Positions 10,888 through 18,753 of a stretch of DNA of 57,114 nucleotides are shown here, piece by piece. How positions within the stretch are numbered: the stretch's first letter is position 1; the number at the start of each line of letters is the position of its first letter. Both the position numbers and the translations under genes were made by a program. The stretch comes from Bacillus sp. BP-3 (GTDB taxonomy: Bacteria; Bacillota; Bacilli; Bacillales; Bacillaceae_G), in contig NZ_JAQOTJ010000020.1 in assembly GCF_028401955.1 (NCBI RefSeq), positions 1 through 57,114 on the forward strand, read 5' to 3'. Below the pieces are notes generated by a model. The model searched no databases, was not told where the DNA came from, and saw only the letters and a program-made list of their open reading frames with translations.

Positions 10888-10924
10888 TGAAACCTATTTA
10901 ATATAGAGGGGATGGAGAAATACG

Positions 10925-11623
10925 TTGGAAATAGACAAAATAAAGAATATCCTAAGAAAAAAAGCAACTATATTTCAAACAGGTGGAAAAAGGCCCGATT
11001 TATCTATAAATGAAAGTTGGATTGGAAAGATCCCCTATTCATTACCAAATGAAACTTACCCAATCGACCGTTATACAGACAAAATGTTTGCAGTCATGAT
11101 GCTTAATTTAACTCAACTCCTTTTTGTTCCAGAAATATTAAAAGATATAAAAGCCATAGCGGTATTTCTTTCTCCAAACTTTGATAAGGATTTATCCAAC
11201 TTATCAGGAAATTTTTGTATTAGAGAATATGATTCTTTAGAGGCATTAGTACCGAATGACATGTCACTTACGTTTCAAAATCTAAAGGCTTTCCCTTTAA
11301 TACCAACATTAGTAACTGATGAGTTTCCCCTATGGGATACAGATGATTTTCCTCACACAATTCAAGATAAAATTTTAAAACTTGAAGACACGACCGGAAT
11401 AGAATACTACGATGACATTTTTGAAGAAAATCGTTACATACATAAACTAGGCGGTTATGCTAGCTTTGCGCAATCAGGTATCCAATGGCCTCCCGATTAT
11501 GAATTCGTTTTTCAAATAACAGAAGATCCAAAAGCACATTTTGGAATTATTGATGGCGGTGGAATTTACTTTGCCAAACATGTAAAAACAAATGATTGGA
11601 TCGCACATTGTGATTTCTTGTAG
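10925..11623 (+). CDS. YwqG/DUF1963 family protein
   Basis: 232 residues from a TTG at 10925 preceded by GGAGA. The ending HKLGGYASFAQSGIQWPPDY followed by an FQI and DGG(G)IYFA stretch is the DUF1963 pattern (GG-P-xQ-D plus D-G-iyFf). In Bacillus subtilis the family member YwqG lies next to an LXG toxin cluster, and the family is often found among immunity genes. Compared with the other copy here (16542-17348) it is shorter and diverged. It may be an orphan immunity protein; that is inference. Confidence 0.75.
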   Translation: MEIDKIKNILRKKATIFQTGGKRPDLSINESWIGKIPYSLPNETYPIDRYTDKMFAVMMLNLTQLLFVPEILKDIKAIAVFLSPNFDKDLSNLSGNFCIREYDSLEALVPNDMSLTFQNLKAFPLIPTLVTDEFPLWDTDDFPHTIQDKILKLEDTTGIEYYDDIFEENRYIHKLGGYASFAQSGIQWPPDYEFVFQITEDPKAHFGIIDGGGIYFAKHVKTNDWIAHCDFL

Positions 11624-11627
11624 GAGC

Positions 11628-11734
11628 AAATATAGCGGACTCATTTACTATTGGGATGATGCCATATATGGTGCTGACTACTATTTGTTCCATTACCTTT
11701 TTTGCGAGCAGAACTACATATGAACGAAAATGAT
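11628..11734 (+). pseudogene. C-terminal fragment of an unidentified membrane protein
   Basis: Directly after the YwqG-type gene, one frame reads ANIADSFTIGMMPYMVLTTI followed by CSITFFASRTTYERK and two stop codons. This looks like the last membrane helix and basic tail of a permease whose 5' part is missing. There is no start codon or ribosome binding site. Confidence 0.35.
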
Positions 11735-11747
11735 AAAGTGAAACTTT

Positions 11748-12007
11748 AATCAGTGGGGGCTTCATCCCCCACTGATTATCAACCCTCACCAATCGGGCGC
11801 ATGCCAGCAGTTTATCTCCCGCCTAACTTCTTAAGAAAAGCGGAAGCGGCTCGCTCAGAATCGCAGGACTTTGGAGCTCAAGGCAGAGAGGCGCTTTTGG
11901 CCTCGTCCGAGGGGGTGAAGCGACCGGAGATTCTAGCCGCTAGAGCTGGACAATGCATCCGCTGAATTTTGAGGCGGGAGTATTACTGCCCGTTAATGCG
12001 GGATAAA
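11748..12007. repeat. Composite bcr1-type repeat with a GC-rich insert
   Basis: It begins with a hairpin (AATCAGTGGGGG / CCCCCACTGATT, 11748-11777), then CACCAATCGGGCGCATGCC and TTTATCTCCCGCCTAAC, and ends GAGGCGGGAGTATTACTGCC then CGTTAATGCGGGATAAA, the signature ends of bcr1 repeats. Between these ends sits about 150 bases of much higher GC (GCGGAAGCGGCTCGCTCAG ... CTAGCCGCTAGAGCTGG), apparently a second repeat type nested inside. The open frame across it is not a gene. Confidence 0.65.
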
Positions 12008-12031
12008 TTCGTTACATAAGGAAGAGGTTAT

Positions 12032-13021
12032 ATGAAAAGAATGAAAAATGTAATGTTGTTAGTAGTATGTTTCTTATTTTTGAGTGGTTGTAATTATGAA
12101 AATGAAGATCAGGTAAAAAAATACATAAAGAAAAAACATGGAATCGATGTTGTTGTAACAGATTGGGGTGCTATACATGAAGGGAATATGGGACATACAT
12201 ATCATACCGTTCAAGAAAAAAACAATAAAAATATGCAATTTCGAGTAGAGGTAGATGGAATCTTCTATTCAACAATAAAAGGTGATGAATACCAATACGG
12301 AAAAAATACATATGAGGAATATAAGAAATTTAAACCAATTTTAAAAGAAATTCAAAAGTTAGGATACGAGGAATTTGAAAAAGAAAATGCACTTCAGTAT
12401 ATAGTTAATTATAGAGAAGAAAAACCAACTGATGAGTTGTTATTAACTTTAAAAATGAGTAACAAGATGGATTATAGTCAATTTGAATCAGCCGAATTAG
12501 ATCGTTTATATGCTCTATTTCAACTCATTCAAAAGAGTAATAAAAAGATAACTGAACTTGCAATTAAGGATTATAATGGTGAATCTATAGGTCTCCCTTT
12601 CAATAATGTGCAAGAAGCTATAACGAAAGAAGAACTGCTCCTAACAATGAAAAACACTTTAGACGGTTATTGGACAGATTTAATTCAAACCCAAACAAAA
12701 GTAGTAGACAGATTAAAAGAAATACAAAACGACCGTTTTGTATTTAAAGATATTACTTGTTCACATCCGAAAGATGGAGAGTGTCCAGGGTATAACGTAG
12801 ATTTAGTTATTAATGCCAGTAAATTTAAAAACGATCTCCCTTTAATTGAGGATTTAACAAAGGTAGCCAATATCCTTAAAGAGGAACTACATAATAAAGA
12901 ATTTACCATATGTTTAACAAACAAAGATGGAACAAGATATAAAGCCTGGTTATCATCAGAAGAAATTAAAAAAAGTAATAACATCGAAGAACTTGTGAAA
13001 GAACGGTATCCCGAGGAATAA
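12032..13021 (+). CDS. Secreted lipoprotein of unknown function
   Basis: 329 residues. The N-terminus MKRMKNVMLLVVCFLFLSGC has a basic start, hydrophobic core and LSGC lipobox, so it should be diacylated at the cysteine at residue 20 and anchored outside the membrane. The mature part is highly charged with an acidic/lysine-rich helical middle, and near residues 240-260 it has a paired-cysteine segment (ITCSHPKDGECPG). The family is not recognised; many Bacillus genomes carry similar single-copy lipoproteins near toxin-immunity regions. The gene has its own terminator. Confidence 0.75.
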   Translation: MKRMKNVMLLVVCFLFLSGCNYENEDQVKKYIKKKHGIDVVVTDWGAIHEGNMGHTYHTVQEKNNKNMQFRVEVDGIFYSTIKGDEYQYGKNTYEEYKKFKPILKEIQKLGYEEFEKENALQYIVNYREEKPTDELLLTLKMSNKMDYSQFESAELDRLYALFQLIQKSNKKITELAIKDYNGESIGLPFNNVQEAITKEELLLTMKNTLDGYWTDLIQTQTKVVDRLKEIQNDRFVFKDITCSHPKDGECPGYNVDLVINASKFKNDLPLIEDLTKVANILKEELHNKEFTICLTNKDGTRYKAWLSSEEIKKSNNIEELVKERYPEE

Positions 13022-13042
13022 ATCATTTGTATAAAGAGTGTA

Positions 13043-13070
13043 AGAGCATGTTTCAAAATATGCTCTTTCT
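13043..13070 (+). terminator. Terminator of the lipoprotein gene
   Basis: AGAGCAT / ATGCTCT stem followed by TTCTTTTTAT. Confidence 0.6.
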
Positions 13071-13080
13071 TTTTATGCAC

Positions 13081-13611
13081 GTATTTTTTAGTTCTTCAAA
13101 TGTTGTCATTATCCGATAATAAGGGACACATGTTAGTTACTGTATATCCTCCACTAACATGTCACAAAAAACATACACTAAGAAATTGCTTGGAAGTGGG
13201 AAAATAATTTTTTAACCGTTAAGAATTTTTTTTGCAAAAAACAAAGGTTCATGATGATTTTTATCTCATATTTTCCCTAGTATTCTATAAAAAAATCGCC
13301 TAAACAAAGTCTTAATTACATTTTTCTCAGTATATATTTCCTACGATTTGTTAGTGTTTTCCGTTACCATCTAGTTAAAATTTCATCGCTCTCCCAAATC
13401 AAAAATAAGATGAACTTCTATACAAAACTTTTTCGATCAAGGCTTTAAAGAGCCTCAAAATCCCAACTTGATGGGCATGCCATATTGCCCCTTGTTTTTG
13501 CTAACGACATGCTAAAGACAATATTAGTAAGTTCATCCTGACCATTGTAGCTTAAAAACCTTTTAAACTTCTTTCATAAACGCCACAAATCCCTTACATA
13601 TAAATATAAGG
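13081..13611. other. Intergenic stretch with a stray IS231-like end
   Basis: About 530 AT-rich bases without a supported gene. It holds a hairpin with arms ACATGTTAGT / ACTAACATGT (13130-13163) and a solitary IS231-type end at 13465-13479 (AACTTGATGGGCATG) with no obvious partner nearby, presumably a decayed MITE. Confidence 0.45.
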
Positions 13612-13938
13612 AATTATGTTATTTGATTACAAATAATAGAATTCAGATTCCCAAGGTGTGTCTCCGGCTAGATTTAGTTACCCTAAATAGTTATTTGACA
13701 GGGGAACGTTATGCATATGATTTATTGAAGTATCTTCGTTTTCTGAAAAGCAAATATGTGGATTAATGAGGGATTAAAAGCAATACAAGAAAAAGCTAGA
13801 CAACAAACTATAGAATCTATGACATGGACTGTTACATGTATTAAAGATACCGGAGGAGTAAACAGTAAAATCACTGCTCAAAAGTTAGCGGAAGTAACTA
13901 ATTTAAGTAATCTTGTTCGGCTATTAAGACCAACGTAA
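13612..13938 (+). mobile_element. Internally deleted Tn554-type element
   Basis: The left part (about 13612-13755) resembles the 5' end of the recombinase gene at 25104, including the stretch translated as LNSYLTGERYAYxLLKYLRF, with many substitutions. At about 13758 it switches directly into the 5' end of the tnpC-like gene at 30186 (NEGLKAIQEKARQQTIE ... SKITAQKLAEVTNLS) and then breaks off. The rest of tnpA, both other recombinase genes and most of tnpC are missing. Divergence from the full element shows this is a relic of a different copy. Confidence 0.7.
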
Positions 13939-14078
13939 TTTATTATTTACTAAAAGAAATAGTGTAGAAACTTTTTTAAAATGATACTCGTCCAAACCAT
14001 ATCTGTTCTATTTCATATAATGATTCTAGTTAGATAATACTAACTACTAATTTAAACCCAATTTGGAGGGATATTGGA

Positions 14079-14279
14079 ATGGATGATTTAAAAAAAATGA
14101 TTTCTTCAACACTTGATGGAAAACAAAATAGCGAAATGTTCGATCTATTAATTTCAAATATTTTAAATAGAAATGGTATAACAGATTCATCTCTAAAAAA
14201 ATTACCCGTAGAGAAAAAAGAACAAATCAAAAAAATCTTTTCTGAATTACAAAATCAAATTAATAATATTTTAGACTAA
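14079..14279 (+). CDS. Small protein of a spore coat operon
   Basis: 66 residues, hydrophilic, starting MDDLKKMISSTLDGKQNSEM, with a TTGGAGGG site 10 bases upstream. It lies 13 bases before the CotX-type gene and is very likely co-transcribed. Position and size suggest a CotV/CotW-like companion of the insoluble coat fraction. The upstream CATATAATG near 14015, with an AC about 16 bases before it, is a possible sigma-K promoter, expected for late mother-cell coat genes. Sequence alone does not identify the family. Confidence 0.6.
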   Translation: MDDLKKMISSTLDGKQNSEMFDLLISNILNRNGITDSSLKKLPVEKKEQIKKIFSELQNQINNILD

Positions 14280-14292
14280 AAGGAGAGAGTTT

Positions 14293-14745
14293 ATGACTGG
14301 AGTTTGGTATCCAAACCAAGATAAAAAGTGGAACGCATTAGATTCTTCGAAGCCTCATCCATCATTCTACGATCCAACAATTTCAGAAGAAGCTAAGCAA
14401 AAAAATAAAATTTATCAATTATCCGAAGAATATATAGCGATTGTTGATTCCGCTGATGTTCAAGTTACTACAACCGATACAAAAGTGGCACTATCAATTC
14501 AAGCTTCATTACAAGCAGCAATTGTTGCTATTTTAAGCATATCTATCGCAGATAGCGAAAAAGCTGATAAAATTGCACAAGAGCTTTTTCAAAAATCAGC
14601 TATTTCACAAGTTAATAAACAACGTACTATTATTAGAAATTCTAGAAATGTTTCAGTAACTACTACAGATACTGATATAGCAGTAAATATCCAAATCCTT
14701 CTTCAAATTTTACTAGCTTTATTAGTTAAATTAAACGTTTTATAA
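14293..14745 (+). CDS. cotX: CotX-family spore coat protein
   Basis: 150 residues with two copies of the Spore coat X/V motif: VDSADVQVTTTDTKVALSIQ (about residues 53-72) and NSRNVSVTTTDTDIAVNIQ (about residues 116-134), each followed by a hydrophobic alanine/leucine/isoleucine-rich helix. CotX in Bacillus subtilis belongs to the insoluble, cross-linked outer coat/crust. The RBS AAGGAGAG is 8 bases upstream. The partner gene upstream and a possible sigma-K promoter fit expression in the mother cell late in sporulation. Confidence 0.85.
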   Translation: MTGVWYPNQDKKWNALDSSKPHPSFYDPTISEEAKQKNKIYQLSEEYIAIVDSADVQVTTTDTKVALSIQASLQAAIVAILSISIADSEKADKIAQELFQKSAISQVNKQRTIIRNSRNVSVTTTDTDIAVNIQILLQILLALLVKLNVL

Positions 14746-15009
14746 AGATTATTCAACTTTCCTAGCAATGTTGTAAATAAAACACTTCCCCATCCCTCCC
14801 TCCTATTGGGATTTTTAACTTGAAGCTTCGTTAAACTAACTAAACCTTTGTAAACACATCACATACAAAGAAAGATTTTTCTATTTATTTAGAGCAGATA
14901 TATAGGAATTTATAACAGTATCCTTACTAAACTAAATGGATATAGTTTAATAAGGATACTGTTTAATTCAAATTTAAATAAATGCCTACTTAGGAGGAAA
15001 GTAGGCATT
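14746..15009. other. Intergenic region after cotX
   Basis: No supported gene. A long imperfect inverted repeat (AACAGTATCCTTACTAAAC near 14915 against GTTTAATAAGGATACTGTT near 14945), with AATTCAAAT following, is a likely terminator for cotX. Confidence 0.45.
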
Positions 15010-15222
15010 TTAAATTTCAATTATTATAGATAGAATTATTCGCTTTCTTTGTAAAACAAACACATCTTTAAATTGCTTGTAGTAATGATATCCATATGTC
15101 TTTCTAAATGAATGAGTACCAATCCGTTCTAATCCATCCGTTAAATTCCTTGAAACCAACTTAATCGCAATCCAATTTCTTTTTGTTATGATTGTTTTTA
15201 ACCTAGGTAAGAATATAAACAT
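15010..15222 (-). pseudogene. Tyrosine recombinase (integrase) C-terminal fragment
   Basis: One frame contains GLERIGTHSFRKTYGYHYYK followed by QFKDVFVLQ, the HxxR active-site region of phage-type integrases. The Arg box upstream and the GH...Y region downstream are absent, and the sequence after VLQ no longer matches the family, so a frameshift or deletion ended the gene. No ribosome binding site is seen at the apparent start. It is probably a remnant of an integrated element. Confidence 0.65.
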
Positions 15223-15235
15223 TTTAGAATTGCAT

Positions 15236-15264
15236 AAAAAAGATGGTGTCCAGCCATCTTTTTT
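15236..15264. terminator. Bidirectional terminator
   Basis: AAAAAAGATGG / CCATCTTTTTT with a 7-base loop, next to the integrase remnant. Confidence 0.6.
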
Positions 15265-15465
15265 GTATACGTTAGAAAAGAAATATAAAAGAATCCTGCT
15301 TTGTCTAGGATTCCTTTACTTTACCTTCAACATGACTTGTAATACTGTATAAGTCAATTTCCGTGTGGAACATCCTCTTTTAGAACACCTAGACTGTGTT
15401 CCCTACAATTAATAAAGAGCAAATTACAGAATTAGCCGAAATGTTTTTCGTTCATCATACCCCAA

Positions 15466-15481
15466 TATGCAATATTGCATA
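15466..15481. promoter_or_regulatory. PlcR box upstream of the 26-residue peptide gene
   Basis: TATGCAATATTGCATA fits the published PlcR operator TATGNA(N4)TNCATA at every fixed position and is fully palindromic, within a 20-base palindrome 15464-15483. It ends 10 bases before the -35 of the promoter below. PlcR, activated by the PapR heptapeptide, turns on extracellular virulence factors at the onset of stationary phase in this group. Position and exact match make regulation by PlcR likely, though untested. Confidence 0.75.
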
Positions 15482-15491
15482 TTAAAATGTA

Positions 15492-15520
15492 TTGTTAAAA
15501 ATGGAAGAGTTTACTATAAT
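15492..15520 (+). promoter_or_regulatory. Sigma-A promoter of the 26-residue peptide gene
   Basis: TTGTTA (15492-15497), 17-base spacer, TATAAT (15515-15520). Transcription would start near 15527, giving a 5' leader of about 47 bases. Confidence 0.75.
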
Positions 15521-15573
15521 AGGTATATACATACAAAGCACTTCTTAATACCAACAAAAAAGGAGGAAATAAC

Positions 15574-15654
15574 ATGTCAATCGCAATGGCAATCTTAAAA
15601 TTTTTAGGCGGAATCATTCCATTCGTACAAGAACTTTTAAAAGCATTTATGTAA
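15574..15654 (+). CDS. 26-residue amphipathic peptide, probable PlcR-regulated secreted or membrane-active peptide
   Basis: The product is MSIAMAILKFLGG followed by IIPFVQELLKAFM. It begins 7 bases after a near-perfect AGGAGG site, has a consensus sigma-A promoter and a PlcR box upstream and two strong hairpins downstream, so a short dedicated transcript is made. There is no signal peptide or processing site. The hydrophobic residues and the three charged ones (Lys9, Glu20, Lys23) would lie on opposite faces of a helix kinked at Gly12-Gly13 and Pro16. Size and character resemble phenol-soluble modulins, delta-lysin or leaderless bacteriocins. A type I toxin-antitoxin toxin is the main alternative, but no antisense promoter stands out. 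It was recognised by its signals, not by homology. Confidence 0.75.
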   Translation: MSIAMAILKFLGGIIPFVQELLKAFM

Positions 15655-15691
15655 GTTCATTATTCAGCAATTATTTTTAAAACATTATCAT

Positions 15692-15772
15692 ACAAATGAT
15701 CTGTATAGCAAAGATAAATTGTTATACAGATCATTTGTGTGAGCAAAGTCCCTTATAAAGGGACTTTTTTTA
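15692..15772 (+). terminator. Double hairpin terminator of the peptide gene
   Basis: First a perfect 16-base inverted repeat (ACAAATGATCTGTATA at 15692-15707, complement at 15723-15738), then AAAGTCCCTT / AAGGGACTTT (15745-15767) followed by TTTT. The second is a classical Rho-independent terminator; the first would strongly stabilise the 3' end of the message. Confidence 0.75.
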
Positions 15773-15935
15773 TGCTTCGACATACTTTGACTGTTGATAG
15801 GTGAAGTTATGTTAACTCAGAAAAGGTTGTTCCATACAACCGAAATCTTAAATTAATAGATAGCAGCAGATTGATAGAATTATACCCACTTCATGTAAAG
15901 AACATACTACAAGCAACCCTATCAAGTTCTATCAC

Positions 15936-16442
15936 TTAATCGAACCATTTGTCTCCATCCGTAATCCATTTACCGTTATGTAGATCAAAGCATGGATCAT
16001 AATCATGAAAACTAAAGTAAGCAGGCATTTTAACGCTTGGACCACCAGCTTTATTCCAACACGTCGCAAACCATTCCACAATAGCTTCTGTTTCAATTTT
16101 AGATAATTCCCCATCATCTTGATCATAAAACTCCCAAAATTCATCTGATTTGTCATCAGGGAATTTGTAATATTCTACATCATCTATCAAATCGTGACTA
16201 CCTGAAAAAATGCTGCTATCACTTCCTTCATAAAAAACCTCACTTGCTCCTCCATCCATGGAAAACATGACAATGGACATTCCAAATCCTTGAACAAAAG
16301 CTGTGAAATCCAATAAATCTATCTCCTTATAATAATTAAAATGAATGGTCTCTTTTATATTTCGAATCAGATCATCTGAATGTTCTTCAAGACCCTTTTT
16401 TAAAGAACTTGTGTAATTTTCTACTGTAAACAAACGATTCAC
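15936..16442 (-). CDS. Hypothetical acidic protein, possible immunity protein
   Basis: 168 residues, strongly acidic and aromatic (EFWEFYDQDDGELSKIE, HDYDPCFDLHNGKWITDGD), with no signal peptide or membrane segment. I do not recognise the family. Composition and neighbourhood (a YwqG-type gene 99 bases upstream on the same strand) are like those of cytoplasmic immunity proteins. A 71-base piece of a close relative of this gene is present at 19302-19372, so a second copy once existed nearby. Confidence 0.65.
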   Translation of the reverse strand: MNRLFTVENYTSSLKKGLEEHSDDLIRNIKETIHFNYYKEIDLLDFTAFVQGFGMSIVMFSMDGGASEVFYEGSDSSIFSGSHDLIDDVEYYKFPDDKSDEFWEFYDQDDGELSKIETEAIVEWFATCWNKAGGPSVKMPAYFSFHDYDPCFDLHNGKWITDGDKWFD

Positions 16443-16541
16443 TCCACTTTCTAATTGAATTTTTAATATATTTTTTATCTAGTAATACCAAAATTGAGTA
16501 TGAAAAATAGGCACAATCTCGTCAAACATACTCTCTCATCC

Positions 16542-17348
16542 TCAGCAACAATCCCAAGTGTATAACACATCTGAAAAGTCTAACCGAGCTAAGTCATCTT
16601 TACTAATAAAAAAGTTTGCAACACCCGAATCTCCCCACATAATCCCTAAATCATCATCTGTATCAATCTGTAAAAGCAGCGTATCGTATTTGGTCCCCTC
16701 TTCTCGTGGGTCATACTGTGTAAAGAACGGATATCCGCCAATTCTATGTCCGATATGATCCATATGATCAATGTATAAGTCCCATAACTCAATTGTTTGA
16801 TCACCGTCTTGTACCTCTTTTTCTCCCTCAAATCCCACAAGGAACTCGCTGCCGAATCGGTAATCACTCGTTGTAACTGGCTGTAATCCTTCTTCAAATA
16901 CAAGTTTCGCTTCCAAAGGAGAAATGAACTCCTCATCGTGCTCCCCAATATCATAATTAAACTCAGTAACCAATTTGCTCTTGTCTTTTATAACCTCTTG
17001 ACGATATATAACGCTAAATCCTTCTTGTGACGTAGGATTATCAAAATCCGCCCCAACTAAATCATCTGTAGTATCTACAAAGAATTGCAAGATGCCCTTT
17101 GTCGGCATGTTATCGATATGCGGCACATCTTCAAAATTGATTTGTGCCAGCAAACGCAATGTCTTTCCTTGTTCGTTTTTAGGGAGTTCCTCACCAACTA
17201 GCAAATAAGGGTATCCACCAATTTTACTCTCCCATAACTCTGTAGTCCCTACTTTACCTGTCATTTTTAGTGTTGGCTTTAATGATTTTAAAATATCTTC
17301 TTTGTAGTTTTTTAACTGATCTGGAATATATAACTCTATATCTTTCAT
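16542..17348 (-). CDS. YwqG/DUF1963 family protein
   Basis: 268 residues, close to the full family length. Motifs in order: SKIGGYPYLL (about residues 42-51), LAQINFEDVP, GILQFFVDTTDD, HRIGGYPFFTQYDPRE (about residues 202-217), LLLQIDTDD and the MWGDSGVANFFI ending. This is the classic DUF1963 layout of GG-P, QxD and W-G-D-x-G. It is soluble and cytoplasmic. Bacillus subtilis YwqG lies beside an LXG toxin locus. The function is not established; an immunity role is plausible. It is probably co-transcribed with the acidic gene downstream. Confidence 0.85.
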   Translation of the reverse strand: MKDIELYIPDQLKNYKEDILKSLKPTLKMTGKVGTTELWESKIGGYPYLLVGEELPKNEQGKTLRLLAQINFEDVPHIDNMPTKGILQFFVDTTDDLVGADFDNPTSQEGFSVIYRQEVIKDKSKLVTEFNYDIGEHDEEFISPLEAKLVFEEGLQPVTTSDYRFGSEFLVGFEGEKEVQDGDQTIELWDLYIDHMDHIGHRIGGYPFFTQYDPREEGTKYDTLLLQIDTDDDLGIMWGDSGVANFFISKDDLARLDFSDVLYTWDCC

Positions 17349-17434
17349 TTAGACTCCCCCTTTTTATTTAAATGTTAACATAACAAAACACCTTATACAT
17401 ATATTTCCTACGTGGTAGTTTTGTTATGGAATTG

Positions 17435-17520
17435 AAATAAAGTCGTATCGTTTATAAAAAAGATGTACCGTTTTGAATAAAGTTATACCGTTTTACCCCT
17501 TTAGATTATCTAAAGGGGTG
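17435..17520. repeat. Iteron-like end of a Tn554-type element plus hairpin
   Basis: Bases 17435-17494 hold three related units (AAATAAAGTCGTATCGTTTA, AAGATGTACCGTTTTG, AATAAAGTTATACCGTTTT). The same three-unit arrangement, with similar spacing, lies at the right end of the intact element (30766-30827). A hairpin ACCCCTTTAGA / TCTAAAGGGGT follows at 17496-17519. It probably marks the right border of a lost Tn554-type copy. Confidence 0.45.
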
Positions 17521-17960
17521 TATTTATAGTGAAAAGGAAAAGAATATCTGGAATTGAAAGATCGGTTAAGGAACTGTTGAGTGACAATAAGTTGTTCCGT
17601 TAAAGGGCCATTTAACGGAATAAAACTTCCTGAAGCTCCTGTAGATTTGATACAAAGTTTTCTTGTTTTGACCTAAACGATAGATGAGATTGTCTTGGAA
17701 AGAAAGCGGGGTAAAATTACTGCTGAAAAGTTGTAGTGATAGATTCAACTTTTTCTATTGTTAGAGTAATAAGCAGGGATTTGAAAAAGTGGCGTTCAGT
17801 TTGAAATTATAACAATTAAAGTATGCATTGGAAGTTATTAATATCGGAAGAGGTTTAATTGATAGGAAAGTGTCTGCTAGTGATTTGGAATGGGCATAAC
17901 CTTAAATGAAAGCCTAATAAAACTTTACTACTTTCATCTATTACTAGATAATTGTATTTG
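17521..17960. other. Degenerate sequence without an intact gene
   Basis: Short stretches look like former coding sequence (for example KRKRISGIERSVKELLSDN at the start of the plus strand), but stops occur in every frame within 30 codons. Its position beside a Tn554-like end suggests decayed transposon or flanking DNA. I see no RNA gene. Confidence 0.35.
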
Positions 17961-17995
17961 AAGTTCAATTAAATTTAATGGTAGGAGGTATTCAC

Positions 17996-18424
17996 ATGAG
18001 TCAGAATAAAGATGGTTCTCAACAGAAGGAATTATCTTTGATAAAAGAAGCATTCGAATTATTACAAAATGAAGATATTGATATTTCACTTGAAGATGTG
18101 AAAAATCTTATGCAATTTTCCCCTAATGTTAAAGAGTTATTTTTAAAAGCAACTGAATTATCGCATACCTCTGGGCAAAATGTATTTGACGTTATAAAAA
18201 AAGTAATTTCAGTTTATGAAGAAGAGTTAAAGAGAGATGACCTTATGTTTGAACAAAGGACAGCCATTTATGACCGTATGGACAAACATGCATTGAATGC
18301 AATGCAACAGGACGATAGTAATAAAAAGTTTATAGGCGGAGCAATCGGTGTTGTACTAACAGCATTAGTGGGCGGTGCAATAAAGTTTGGTCCTAAAATA
18401 GTTAAATCTATAGTTAAAAAGTAA
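17996..18424 (+). CDS. Hypothetical protein with a C-terminal membrane-active segment
   Basis: 142 residues from the ATG at 17996, which follows a TAGGAGG site by 7 bases; the upstream in-frame ATG overlaps that site and is less likely. Residues 1-110 are soluble and helical. The end has a glycine/alanine/valine-rich hydrophobic segment (GGAIGVVLTALVGGAIKFG) and a lysine-rich tail (PKIVKSIVKK), so it is probably anchored tail-first in the membrane. The family is not recognised; such tails occur in stress and phage-defence effectors, but nothing specific supports that here. Confidence 0.6.
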   Translation: MSQNKDGSQQKELSLIKEAFELLQNEDIDISLEDVKNLMQFSPNVKELFLKATELSHTSGQNVFDVIKKVISVYEEELKRDDLMFEQRTAIYDRMDKHALNAMQQDDSNKKFIGGAIGVVLTALVGGAIKFGPKIVKSIVKK

Positions 18425-18714
18425 TTCATCAACTAAACTTTATTAAATTTGTTATTAATAAACTGTGTATTCTTTCCGTAAGTTATAGTTTCACGCTATC
18501 AGCAGAGATCGGTTCTTGCTGAGGTAAAACGACTATTAATAATATAGCGAGATTAGGTAAGGGCTTTTAATAGTCCTTTTCTTTTTGTCTTTTTAATACT
18601 GGCTAAATATTTTTGTTATTCCACAATCGGGCGCGATTGTAGAGCAATATAGTTAGGAAATGATCAAACTTTTTTATAAAAGAATGAACCAACTGAAAAT
18701 ATTAAGAGCGTGTT
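18425..18714. other. Intergenic region with weak hairpins
   Basis: No gene. It contains AAGGGCTTTTAATAGTCCTT followed by a T-rich run (18555-18588), a likely terminator for the preceding gene, and a small palindrome ACAATCGGGCGCGATTGT (18622-18639). Confidence 0.4.
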
Positions 18715-18744
18715 TTGATCAATCTTTTTTTCAAAACACGCTCT
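18715..18744. terminator. Hairpin AGAGCGTGTTTTG / CAAAACACGCTCT
   Basis: Perfect 13-base arms and a 4-base loop followed by TTTTC, just before the IS3 fragment; it acts as a terminator or belongs to the left end of the insertion. Confidence 0.5.
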
Positions 18745-18753
18745 TTTCTATGA

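Noticed and set aside
11753-11965. 70-codon open frame on the plus strand
   Set aside because: It lies entirely in the composite bcr1-type repeat, has no ribosome binding site and reads through palindromic repeat DNA.
15405-15463. Possible coding stretch NKEQITELAEMFFVHH upstream of the PlcR box
   Set aside because: Too short, no start signal and no continuation in any frame.
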